Origin: Haliscomenobacter hydrossis DSM 1100
Lineage (GTDB): Bacteria > Bacteroidota > Bacteroidia > Chitinophagales > Saprospiraceae
Direction of reading: 5' to 3'
NCBI RefSeq assembly: GCF_000212735.1
Contig: NC_015510.1
Coordinates: 7,069,001 to 7,133,000, forward strand
DNA length: 64,000 nucleotides
Shown: piece by piece, positions 7,909 to 15,632 of the stretch
Layout of the letters: each line of letters starts with the position of its first letter
Position numbering within the stretch: position 1 is the first letter of the stretch
The notes under the pieces: generated by a model
What the model saw: only the letters and a program-made list of their open reading frames with translations
Told to the model about the DNA's origin: nothing
Database searches by the model: none
Position numbers and translations under genes: made by a program

Positions 7909-8808
7909 GGCTTTTTCGCGAAAAGTTTTGGGGGTGAGTTCCACCTGTTTTTTGAAGAAGTTGATGAAATGAGGGGATTCTTCGAAGCCCAAACTCCAGG
8001 CAATTTCTCCGATGTTCCAGGTGGTGTGGATGAGTAATGCCTTGGCTTCTTGAGCCACCCGTTCGGCAATCACTTGTGAGGTGGTTTTGCCCGTCGTTTC
8101 TTTCAGCGCGCGGTTGAGGTGATTGACGTGTACGGCCAATTGGGAAGCAAAATCCGTCGGTGAACGAAAAGCAATTTGTTGCCCACTCGATTCGATCGGA
8201 AACTGCCGTTCCAGCAACTCCGTAAACATCGAGGCAATGCGGGCTGCCCCGTTCGATGCCTCGTACAAGGAGGTTTTGGCGGGTTGCATTTTCAGTGCAG
8301 CGTGGATCAATTGCAGCACCAAAGTGCGCAGTACATCGTATTTGAAGGCAAAATCGGTGGCAATTTCTTTGTGCATTTGTTGGTAAATCAGTCGAATTGG
8401 CTCGACTTGATCTTCCGACAATTGGAACAGCGGATTGCCTCCCGGTTGGAAAACCGGATACTCCTTGATGTTGCCAAAATGGTTGAAAAATGCTTCGGTA
8501 AAAATGCAGAAATGCCCCGAATAGCCTGTCTCCAAAGGTTCCCATTTGTAAGGAATTTGAGGATTGGCAAAGAGTAGGGTAGGGCCATCGGTTTCGATGA
8601 CCTTATCGGCATAATGCGCACGGTTTTTGCCCAAAATGAAACTGATTTTGAAAAAATCCTTGCGGCTATAGGGCATGGGCTTGGCCTGTGGGCCAGAAAA
8701 GTCATCCAACCGGAATACATTGAAATGGCCGAGTTCCTTTTTCAGGTTTTCGGGCATCCAATTGGTTTTGGAGCGGTAGAAGTCTTCGACGCTTTCAGTT
8801 TTGTTCAT
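7900..8808 (-). CDS. AraC-family transcriptional regulator
   Basis: The 302-residue protein has an N-terminal cupin-like sensor half (about 20-170) and a C-terminal AraC/XylS DNA-binding domain (about 195-300). The second helix-turn-helix is clear: NIGEIAWSLGFEESPHFINFFKK followed by the VELTPKTFR ending of the family. The first helix-turn-helix is around FASQLAVHVNHLNRALKETTGK. The ligand is unknown. It probably activates the SDR gene directly downstream and may repress itself, because an operator-like 12-mer sits between the -33 and -7 elements of its own promoter. That promoter leaves almost no room for a leader. Confidence 0.9.
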   Translation of the reverse strand: MNKTESVEDFYRSKTNWMPENLKKELGHFNVFRLDDFSGPQAKPMPYSRKDFFKISFILGKNRAHYADKVIETDGPTLLFANPQIPYKWEPLETGYSGHFCIFTEAFFNHFGNIKEYPVFQPGGNPLFQLSEDQVEPIRLIYQQMHKEIATDFAFKYDVLRTLVLQLIHAALKMQPAKTSLYEASNGAARIASMFTELLERQFPIESSGQQIAFRSPTDFASQLAVHVNHLNRALKETTGKTTSQVIAERVAQEAKALLIHTTWNIGEIAWSLGFEESPHFINFFKKQVELTPKTFREKANV

Positions 8809-8812
8809 GGGG

Positions 8813-8842
8813 CAAAGTTACAAAAATCAAACCAGGATGCAA
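8813..8842 (-). promoter_or_regulatory. Promoter of the AraC gene (TTG, 19 nt, TAACTTTG) with embedded operator core
   Basis: On the minus strand TTG, a 19-nt spacer and TAACTTTG match the Bacteroidota consensus. Only four bases separate the -7 element from the ATG at 8808, so the transcript would be leaderless or nearly so. The spacer contains GTTTGATTTTTG, the core of the repeats upstream of the SDR gene. Confidence 0.65.
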
Positions 8843-8850
8843 TATTACAT

Positions 8851-9270
8851 TTACCCCGCGACCACATTCGCTTCCCAGGTAATTTTCGCCGTCTTCTCCA
8901 CAATCTTCGCTACTGAGCAATACTTCTCCATCGACATGTCTACGGCACGTTTGGCTTTGTCTACATCCAGGTCGCCGTACAAGTCAAACACGATGTGGAT
9001 GTCAGTAAATAGAGAAGGCGTTTTGTCTTTTTCCCGCTCCCCGTTGAGCGTCACTTTGATGTCTTGCAAAGGTTGGCGCATTTTGCGCAAGATGTCGATC
9101 ACGTCAATGGAACTACAAGCCCCCAAACTGCTGAGCAGCATTTCCATCGGGCGCATGCCACGGCCTCCACCGCCAATTGCAGGAGAAGCATCGGTTTCTA
9201 CACTATTTCCTTGTTCGTTGGTGGCCCGAAGATGAAAGGCATCGTCGAGGCGTTCGAGTTTGATGGTCAT
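8851..9270 (-). CDS. OsmC/Ohr-family peroxiredoxin-like protein
   Basis: From the ATG at 9270 the product is 139 residues, the normal OsmC length. OsmC/Ohr proteins reduce organic hydroperoxides with two cysteines; both are present, in LGACSSIDV (about residue 58) and MEKYCSVAK (about 123). An upstream start at 9372 would add 34 residues rich in Ser and Thr that are merely the translation of the adjacent tandem repeat, so I rejected it. The gene runs towards the AraC gene on the same strand and is separated from metX by a hairpin repeat. Confidence 0.9.
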   Translation of the reverse strand: MTIKLERLDDAFHLRATNEQGNSVETDASPAIGGGGRGMRPMEMLLSSLGACSSIDVIDILRKMRQPLQDIKVTLNGEREKDKTPSLFTDIHIVFDLYGDLDVDKAKRAVDMSMEKYCSVAKIVEKTAKITWEANVVAG

Positions 9271-9277
9271 AAATAAA

Positions 9278-9373
9278 GTTGAGGAGGTTGAGGAGGTTAA
9301 GGAGGTTGAGGAGGTTGAGGCTACCGCGAGCGCCATTGTCAAAATCGCTCGCGGTAGCCTCAACCTCCTCAAC
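9278..9373. repeat. GTTGAGGAG tandem-repeat hairpin with conserved core
   Basis: The left side has five copies of the 9-nt unit GTTGAGGAG (one reads GTTAAGGAG). The last 28 nt of it (9305-9332), ending in GGCTACCGCGAGCG, pair without mismatch with 9346-9373. The 13-nt loop is CCATTGTCAAAAT. The extra left-hand copies have no partner. The element lies between the metX stop and the OsmC start, both on the minus strand. Confidence 0.9.
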
Positions 9374-9396
9374 TTTCTAAACCACTCAACTCAAAT

Positions 9397-10503
9397 TTAA
9401 AATTTTTCCGAGCCCGGCAGCGCCACATTTGACACATTCCAGGCCTGTGAAGGACTGGGACTGGCGTCTATTTTGGCTTCTGGTGAAAAAAGAAATTGGC
9501 GAATGAGGGTTTCAATGCGTTGAAATTCAACCAAAAAACCATCATGTCCATAAATGCTTTCCAGCATGGTGTACTGCGCTCCCGTGATTCCTTTAGCAAT
9601 CTGCTCTTGCTCCCGGATCGGAAACAACAGATCCGTTTCGATCCCGATGACCAGGGTATTGGCCTTGACTTCGCGCAGCGCATTTTCTATTCCACCCCGC
9701 CCCCTGCCAACGTTATGGCTGTCCATGGCCCGGCTTAAAGTCAAATAAGAAAAAACATTAAAACGCTGCCAAAGTTTAAGTCCCTGGTAACGTTGGTACG
9801 AACTGGCGCGGAAACCGTCCAATTTCTCTTCCGAATCGGTTTGCGACAATTGATAAGTATCGTAGCTGCGGTAAGACAACATCGCGATGGACCGAGCAGT
9901 TTCCAAGCCCTTTTTACCTGCTTCTGGATGGCCTTCTTCCAAAAGGGTACTATCCGCATAAATGGCCATGCGCTGTGATTCGTTGAAAGCAATACCCCAG
10001 GGAGAATGTTGGGCATTGGTGGCCAGCAACACGATGTGCTCAAAAACGAGGGGTTGCTGAACGGCCCACTCCAGTACTTGTTGGCCACCCATCGAACCGC
10101 CCAGCGCCACCTGAATTTTTTCGATGCCCAATTCCACCCGCAACAACTCGTGTGCGGCAATCATGTCGCGTATACTCACCAGTGGAAAATCATGCCCATA
10201 AGGCTTTTGGGTAGCCGGATTGATGCTGGCTGGCCCGGTACTGCCGTAGCAGGAACCCAGCATGTTGGCACAAACAATGAAGTAATGTTCCGGGTCAAAA
10301 AGTTTGTCTACGCCTACGAGTCCATCCCACCAGTCAGCGGCTTCGGAGTTCCCGGTCAAGGCATGACAAACCCACACGACGTTGTCGCCCGCCGCGGAGA
10401 GTTGACCATAAGTATGATAAGCAATTTCGAGTTCAGGCAGCGTAGTGCCACATTCCAGTTGAAACGGTCGTGTGACCTTCCAGCGTTTGGGTGATTCGGC
10501 CAT
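9397..10503 (-). CDS. metX: Homoserine O-acetyltransferase
   Basis: MetX acetylates homoserine with acetyl-CoA, the entry step into methionine synthesis by direct sulfhydrylation. The 368-residue protein is an alpha/beta hydrolase with the nucleophile elbow GGSMGG (about residues 135-140), the substrate-binding motif MLGSCYGSTGP near residue 85, and the catalytic His in IYGHDGFLVE near residue 325. The MetX family may use acetyl or succinyl groups; acetyl is the usual activity for this type. Regulation is visible: a SAM-I-type riboswitch ends about 10 nt before the start codon, so high S-adenosylmethionine should turn the gene off. No other methionine gene lies nearby. Confidence 0.93.
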   Translation of the reverse strand: MAESPKRWKVTRPFQLECGTTLPELEIAYHTYGQLSAAGDNVVWVCHALTGNSEAADWWDGLVGVDKLFDPEHYFIVCANMLGSCYGSTGPASINPATQKPYGHDFPLVSIRDMIAAHELLRVELGIEKIQVALGGSMGGQQVLEWAVQQPLVFEHIVLLATNAQHSPWGIAFNESQRMAIYADSTLLEEGHPEAGKKGLETARSIAMLSYRSYDTYQLSQTDSEEKLDGFRASSYQRYQGLKLWQRFNVFSYLTLSRAMDSHNVGRGRGGIENALREVKANTLVIGIETDLLFPIREQEQIAKGITGAQYTMLESIYGHDGFLVEFQRIETLIRQFLFSPEAKIDASPSPSQAWNVSNVALPGSEKF

Positions 10504-10512
10504 TGATTTTTA

Positions 10513-10701
10513 GCGATTTTATATGCCCATTAATGGCGGGATTTGGCACCGTTACTTTTATTTAGTGAAAAGTGAAAAGTGAAAAGCGAAAAGCAGCTAA
10601 TCTTACTTTTCACTTTTCGCTTTTCACTTTTCGCTTAAAAAAGCATGGTTGCCAGAGGTTCTTAGAGCCCGTTCTCTCCCCTCTTCTCTATAAAATCACG
10701 C
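10513..10701 (-). promoter_or_regulatory. SAM-I (S-box) riboswitch of metX with repeat hairpin in P3
   Basis: Read on the minus strand, the metX leader contains the S-box landmarks in order: P1 5' strand GATTTTATA (10689-10697), then GAGAAGAGGGG, P2 with AGAG/CTCT and AGAGG/CCTCT pairing, CTGGCAACC, later GGTGCCAAATCCC, a P4 stem-loop (GCC ATTAAT GGGC) and P1 3' strand TATAAAATC (10515-10523), which is the exact complement of the 5' strand. CGGG in the P2 loop can pair with CCCG after GGTGCCAAAT as the family pseudoknot. P3 is extended by a 30-bp tandem-repeat hairpin (10564-10635), making the aptamer about 190 nt. P1 ends about 10 nt before the start codon and there is no poly-T tract, so control is probably translational. 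Confidence 0.85.
10564..10635. repeat. GTGAAAA tandem-repeat hairpin inside the SAM riboswitch
   Basis: Four copies of a 7-nt unit (GTGAAAA or GCGAAAA) form the left arm and their complements the right arm, giving 27 matches in 30 pairs around a 12-nt loop. The three mismatches are all T/C differences within the unit. The element lies between the CAACC and GGTGCC sides of riboswitch helix P3. Confidence 0.85.
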
Positions 10702-10728
10702 CTTTCGTGCAAGATGTGATTGAGGATG

Positions 10729-10759
10729 CAAAGTTAGGGTGCTGTTGGGAAATTTCAAA
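10729..10759 (-). promoter_or_regulatory. metX promoter (TTTG, 19 nt, TAACTTTG)
   Basis: Minus-strand TTTG (10756-10759) and TAACTTTG (10729-10736) are separated by exactly 19 nt, a perfect Bacteroidota vegetative promoter. Transcription would begin near 10722, about 20 nt before riboswitch helix P1. Confidence 0.8.
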
Positions 10760-10869
10760 CAGCAGAACAGAATTAGATTAAATAATTGTTAGTTGTCCTT
10801 TAGTGCTTGCTTAATTGCTGAAGACGCTGCATATTTACATTTTGTCTGAAAGCTGAAGGATCTTGTACG

Positions 10870-11820
10870 ATGAGTAAAAAAAGAAGAGTCATCTTTATTG
10901 ACAACACCCATCCTTTTCTTTTTCAACGCCTTACAGAGTTGGGTTTTTCTTGTGAAGCGCATTACAGCACCTCACGGGAAGAAATATTGAACCAGATGAG
11001 CGATTGCTTTGGGTTGGTCTTGCGCAGTCGTTTGCGGATTGATGCGGCGTTTTTGGCGCGTGGAAATGAGCTGGCCTTTGTAGCCCGCAGTGGAGTAGGG
11101 CTGGAACACATCGATATTGAAACTGCTGAACAACGGGGAGTACAAGTCCTGAGTTCACCGGAAGGAAGCCGTGATACGGTAGCTGAGCACGCCATTGGCA
11201 TGTTGTTGATGCTGATGAACAACCTGGGCCTGGCCGATCGACAAATCCGCGCTGGTCGCTGGGTACGCGCCGCCAATCGGGGCATTGAAATCAAGGGAAA
11301 AACCATTGGCATCATTGGTTATGGAAACATGGGTTCGGCTTTTGCCCAAAAAATCAGCGGTTTTGGTGCGCGACTGATTGCTTACGACAAATTCAAGTCG
11401 AACTATGCCGATGCATTGGTCAGCGAAGTCAGCCTGGAGCAGGTATGGGCCGAAGCGGACATTGTCACTTTACACATTCCGTACCTGCCCGAAAACTACC
11501 ACTTTGTCAATGACGCTTTTTTGCAGCGCTTTCAAAAGCCGATTTTTTTGGTCAACACCGCCCGTGGAACGATACTGAATACGGTCGATTTGGTGAAAAA
11601 CCTCCAAACAGGTAAGGTCTTGGGTGCGGCGCTGGATGTGTTTGAATACGAGGAACAATCCTTCGAAAACCTCAAACCCACTGAACTCCCTGAACCCTTT
11701 CAATACCTGCGCAGTGCCGACAATGTGGTGCTGACGCCCCATTTGGGTGGCAGTTCAGTGGAATCAAACGAAGGCCATGCCAGGGTTTTGGCTGAAAAAA
11801 TTGAAAAGTTATTCTGTTGA
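10870..11820 (+). CDS. D-2-hydroxyacid dehydrogenase (phosphoglycerate dehydrogenase-like)
   Basis: The 316-residue protein is a D-isomer-specific 2-hydroxyacid dehydrogenase. The NAD-binding motif GIIGYGNMG lies at about 140-148, the catalytic Arg in NTARGTILN near 232, and the catalytic His in LTPHLGGSS near 290; SRDTVAEHAIGMLL is the usual interdomain helix. It is of the short SerA-like type without C-terminal ACT domain, so it may act on 3-phosphoglycerate or on another 2-hydroxyacid; the substrate is not decided by sequence. It ends 5 nt before the SNF2 helicase start, suggesting co-transcription, although the two functions have no evident link. Confidence 0.85.
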   Translation: MSKKRRVIFIDNTHPFLFQRLTELGFSCEAHYSTSREEILNQMSDCFGLVLRSRLRIDAAFLARGNELAFVARSGVGLEHIDIETAEQRGVQVLSSPEGSRDTVAEHAIGMLLMLMNNLGLADRQIRAGRWVRAANRGIEIKGKTIGIIGYGNMGSAFAQKISGFGARLIAYDKFKSNYADALVSEVSLEQVWAEADIVTLHIPYLPENYHFVNDAFLQRFQKPIFLVNTARGTILNTVDLVKNLQTGKVLGAALDVFEYEEQSFENLKPTELPEPFQYLRSADNVVLTPHLGGSSVESNEGHARVLAEKIEKLFC

Positions 11821-11825
11821 GAAAT

Positions 11826-14780
11826 ATGCAATTGTTTTCAAATACGGCAGAGGCAATCGGCAAACACGAGGTCGTCTACAACCTGATGGAGGTAGCTGAA
11901 GGCACGTATTTGCCCAATGCCTATATTGTAAGTGTAGATCAGGACGGTTTTTTGGCCCACATTCGCCAAAAAGCCCTGGACGATACCATTGGGGCTTTTA
12001 AACTGGAGTTGGACAATACGCGGGCCAAATTGTTCAACATCATCGAAGAGTTGCAGCCCAAACACCTGGAGAAAAAATACAGCCCGCCCAAGAAGAAAGT
12101 CAAGCCCATTGAGGAATTATTGGCAGATAAAGACATTCAGCCCGTTTTGCTCAACTTCGTACACCGCAAACTGGACGAATTATTGGTTGTGGTGGTAGAG
12201 CAGCAACTGCCGCTCACCTGGAATGTTGACCGCCGGGGTCTGGTCAAGGATTTTGTGATGCAATTGCCCCAAAAAGACGCAGAACTGGACGTGCATTTGT
12301 ATTTTAATAAAACGAAAGACAACGTTCAATACCGTTTCCAATTGAGTGAAGGGGAGGAAAAACCCTGGGTCGTAAGCTCCAAAGAAGTAGTGCCCATCAC
12401 CAATCACCCGGCCTGGTTGTTTGTGGATTTCCGCCTCTGCAAAGTGGCTGACATCAACGGCAACATGGTCAAACCTTTCCAAAAGCGCGATGAAGTCATC
12501 ATCCCGGCCAATTCAGTGAAGACCTATTTCCAAAAGTTCATCCTGAAAGTTGCCGCCAAAGTTGACATTGAGGCCGAAGGTTTCGACGTCGTGGTTTGGG
12601 AGGAATTGACCGCTTGCCAATTGGAAATTGTCCCTAGTGTATTCAATGGCGACTGGGTTTTGGCCATGCAAATGCTGTATCCCCAAGCCGCGTTTATCTG
12701 GAACGACCGCCGGATGAAACGCACTTCGCTGGAATTTGGCGAAAACGACGTGCGTATCCATCAAGTACGCCGCAATCTGGAGCAGGAAAAACGCTACGTC
12801 AAAAGTATAAAAGCCCTCGGCCTCCACAACCCTGAGGCTTCTTATTTTACCACAATCGAAGCCAGCCGCGACCCCTTTAACTTGTTGAATTGGCTGCTTG
12901 AGCATCGTCCGGAATTGGAAAAAGCTGGATTCAAGGTACTCCCCGTACAACTCGAGGAGAAAAAGGTGTACCTGGCCAAGGCCCAGCTCAGCATCCATTC
13001 CGAACGCATCAACGACTGGTTTGACATCTACGGCGAGGTGCAAGTGGGCGAATTCAGCATCCCCTTTCTGGCCCTGGCGCGCAACATCCGCGAAGAAAAC
13101 CGCTTCTACGCGCTGCCCAATGGGGAATACTTCGTCATTCCCCTGGAGTGGATGGAAAAATTTCGTGCACTGATGCAATTTGCCCGCAAAGAAGGCAACG
13201 CCTTGCGGCTCAACAAAAGCCAGTACACCCTGGTCGACGAGTTGGGAATTGCCCAAAAATCCGGCCCAGTAGAGGAGGTTACCGATTTGGCGGATTATGT
13301 GCCCGGCTCCAAATTAAAAGCCGATCTCCGCCCTTACCAATTGGACGGCGTGCGCTGGCTCATCAAGCTGTACCGCAATGAATTGGGAGCTTGTTTGGCC
13401 GACGACATGGGTTTGGGTAAAACCCTACAGACCATTTCGGTACTGCTGTACGCCAAGGAGCAAAAAGCCGCCCTTCCTGATGGATCGGGTACGGGCAATC
13501 AGTTGGATATGTTTTCCGAAGTTGCCGGAGATGAAGAGTTTTTGCAAGCGCTCAATGCCTTGATCGTCTTGCCCGCTTCGCTGGTCTTCAACTGGGAAAG
13601 TGAGCTGAAAAAATTTGCACCCTCCCTTTCAATTTACAAACACGTAGGCCAACGGCGGTACGATGACATCCGTTTGTTGCGGCGCTTTGACGTGATTTTA
13701 ACCACCTACCAAACTGCCTTGCGCGACGAAGCCTTGCTGATGCAAATGGAGTTTGAGTACATCATCTTGGATGAAAGCCAACAGATCAAAAACCGGGAGA
13801 GTAAAATTTTCCAGTCGGTACACGATTTGCGGGGCAAACACCGGGTTTCCCTTTCGGGTACACCCATCGAGAACTCCCTAAGCGATCTTTGGGCGCAAAT
13901 GCAGTTCATCAACCCTGATTTGTTGGGCAATTATTCGTTTTTCAAACGCGAGTTCATTACCCCGATTGAAAAATACCAGATCGAGGACAAGAAAATCCGC
14001 TTGCGCAACCTCGTGGCACCCTACATGTTGCGCCGCACCAAGGAAGAGGTCGCCAAAGACTTGCCCCCGCTGACTACGCAGGTGTTCTACTCGGAAATGA
14101 CGCCCGAGCAGAAAAAAATGTACGAGCGTGAAAAAAGCGCCGCCCGGAATTTCCTCCTGGAAAACTACGACGAAAACAGCCCGCAATACCGCATTCTGGT
14201 GCTGCAATCCCTGACCAAATTGCGCCAATTGGTCAACCACCCGCGTTTGATCTCGGAGGAATACACCAAAGAAAGTGGCAAGTTCAATGACATCTTGCAG
14301 CAATGGGATACCATCCGGCGCAGTAACCACAAAGCGCTGTTTTTTAGCTCTTTTGTGCAATACCTGAACCTGTTTCGTGAAGAATTCCAGCAGCGCAAGC
14401 AGCAGTTCTCCTGGCTGACCGGTGATCTTACGGCCAACAAACGGGTGGAAGAAATCAAAAAATTTGAAGAAAACGCCGAGGTGCAATCTTTCCTGATCTC
14501 CATCAAATCGGGGGGCACGGGCCTCAATTTGACTGCCGCCGACTACGTCTTCATCCTCGATCCCTGGTGGAACCCCACCACCGAGCAACAGGCGATAGCA
14601 CGCGCACACCGGATCGGCCAGGAAAAAAGTGTGATTGCCATCAAGTTCATCACCAAAGACAGCATCGAGGAAAAGATCCTGAAACTACAGGATAGAAAGT
14701 CCAAACTAGCCGAGGACATCATTGAGAATGTGAATCGGGCGGAGTTCTCACGGGGGGATATTGAGTATTTGTTGGAGTAG
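11826..14780 (+). CDS. SNF2-family DNA-dependent ATPase (DEAD/DEAH helicase-like)
   Basis: This roughly 984-residue protein has a complete SNF2 motor in its C-terminal half: motif I DDMGLGKT (about 526), motif II DESQ (about 650), motif III SGTPIENSLSDLW (about 675), motif V GGTGLNLTAADYV (about 895) and motif VI QAIARAHRIGQ (about 920). The 500-residue N-terminal half is not a zinc-finger SWIM domain that I can recognise. Bacterial SNF2 proteins such as RapA remodel RNA polymerase or DNA-protein complexes; the exact role here is unknown. A TTG at 11817 overlaps the previous stop; the ATG at 11826 is preferred. The product lies directly upstream of a restriction-modification pair, but base composition differs sharply between them. 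Confidence 0.9.
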   Translation: MQLFSNTAEAIGKHEVVYNLMEVAEGTYLPNAYIVSVDQDGFLAHIRQKALDDTIGAFKLELDNTRAKLFNIIEELQPKHLEKKYSPPKKKVKPIEELLADKDIQPVLLNFVHRKLDELLVVVVEQQLPLTWNVDRRGLVKDFVMQLPQKDAELDVHLYFNKTKDNVQYRFQLSEGEEKPWVVSSKEVVPITNHPAWLFVDFRLCKVADINGNMVKPFQKRDEVIIPANSVKTYFQKFILKVAAKVDIEAEGFDVVVWEELTACQLEIVPSVFNGDWVLAMQMLYPQAAFIWNDRRMKRTSLEFGENDVRIHQVRRNLEQEKRYVKSIKALGLHNPEASYFTTIEASRDPFNLLNWLLEHRPELEKAGFKVLPVQLEEKKVYLAKAQLSIHSERINDWFDIYGEVQVGEFSIPFLALARNIREENRFYALPNGEYFVIPLEWMEKFRALMQFARKEGNALRLNKSQYTLVDELGIAQKSGPVEEVTDLADYVPGSKLKADLRPYQLDGVRWLIKLYRNELGACLADDMGLGKTLQTISVLLYAKEQKAALPDGSGTGNQLDMFSEVAGDEEFLQALNALIVLPASLVFNWESELKKFAPSLSIYKHVGQRRYDDIRLLRRFDVILTTYQTALRDEALLMQMEFEYIILDESQQIKNRESKIFQSVHDLRGKHRVSLSGTPIENSLSDLWAQMQFINPDLLGNYSFFKREFITPIEKYQIEDKKIRLRNLVAPYMLRRTKEEVAKDLPPLTTQVFYSEMTPEQKKMYEREKSAARNFLLENYDENSPQYRILVLQSLTKLRQLVNHPRLISEEYTKESGKFNDILQQWDTIRRSNHKALFFSSFVQYLNLFREEFQQRKQQFSWLTGDLTANKRVEEIKKFEENAEVQSFLISIKSGGTGLNLTAADYVFILDPWWNPTTEQQAIARAHRIGQEKSVIAIKFITKDSIEEKILKLQDRKSKLAEDIIENVNRAEFSRGDIEYLLE

Positions 14781-14912
14781 GGATGAGTGAAATTTGGGGT
14801 GGATGAATTGAAAACATAACGCATGTAGGAAAACTGTGTGCAAAGAGTAAAAAGGAATGAAAAGGTTGGGAATTGATGTTAATTTTACTTGACTATCAGA
14901 AAACAAATTTAA

Positions 14913-15632
14913 ATGGAAGGACTATCAACAGAAAAATACAACGAATTAATTTTTAAGGCGATAAAACACTTTTGGGACACCCGAAATGCTCAGGTAACAG
15001 GTAGTACTAAAGCAGATCAAGGTAATCGAAGTGCTGTTACGGGCGGAAAACAGTTGGATGGTTTTATTGAATTGCTTGTTAAGGTATCTGAAGATTTAGG
15101 CGTTCCGAAGACTTGTATTTATACTAAAGGGAACAGTTTGCCTGGATACTTTCGTCCAACCAAAGATTGGGATTTTTTAATAATCTCGCCTAAAAAACAG
15201 TTAATCGCCGTAATTGAATTTAAATCGCAAGTTGGATCGTTCGGAAACAATTTTAACAACAGAACTGAAGAGGCACTTGGTAGTGCTGTTGATTTTTGGA
15301 CAGCCTTTCGAGAGCAAGGATTCATACAGACTCAAGTACCATGGGTCGGATATGTGATTTTGGTTGAAAAAGCGGATAAATCAACTTTTCCAGTAAGACT
15401 ACAAGAACCTTATTTTAACATTCGCCCTGAATTTCAAGCTACCAGCTATTTGGATAGATATGCACTTTTATGTCAAAAATTAATGCAAGAACGACATTAC
15501 ACGGCAACTTCCCTAATCTGGACAAATGAGCATTTTGAGTACGGGGCACTAAACGAAGATATTTCGTTCGATTCATTTATGCTATCTTTCATGGGATTCA
15601 TTCAAGGAAAACTAAAAGATATTGTAGCATGA
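14913..15632 (+). CDS. Type II restriction endonuclease, PaeR7I/XhoI family
   Basis: The 239-residue protein matches the PaeR7I/XhoI family, which cleaves CTCGAG. The PD-(D/E)XK-type core is visible: TKDWDFLIISP followed by AVIEFKSQVGSFGNNFNNR (catalytic Asp, Glu and Lys around residues 88-110), a block characteristic of this family. The start ATG at 14913 follows a 130-nt AT-rich leader. Its stop overlaps the start of the methyltransferase gene by 4 nt (ATGA), so both are translated together. The pair is visibly richer in A and T than the flanking helicase and SusC genes, which points to horizontal transfer. CTCGAG occurs in this window (at least at 12951, 54974 and 61412), so the chromosome needs the companion methylase. 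Confidence 0.9.
   Translation: MEGLSTEKYNELIFKAIKHFWDTRNAQVTGSTKADQGNRSAVTGGKQLDGFIELLVKVSEDLGVPKTCIYTKGNSLPGYFRPTKDWDFLIISPKKQLIAVIEFKSQVGSFGNNFNNRTEEALGSAVDFWTAFREQGFIQTQVPWVGYVILVEKADKSTFPVRLQEPYFNIRPEFQATSYLDRYALLCQKLMQERHYTATSLIWTNEHFEYGALNEDISFDSFMLSFMGFIQGKLKDIVA

Noticed and set aside
9271-9372. N-terminal extension of the OsmC gene rich in Ser and Thr
   Set aside because: The extra residues are the translation of the GTTGAGGAG repeat; the ATG at 9270 gives the family's usual N-terminus.
9278-9373. Possible CRISPR array because of repeated GTTGAGGAG units
   Set aside because: Units are 9 nt, contiguous and without spacers, and are arranged as an inverted pair; no cas genes are present.
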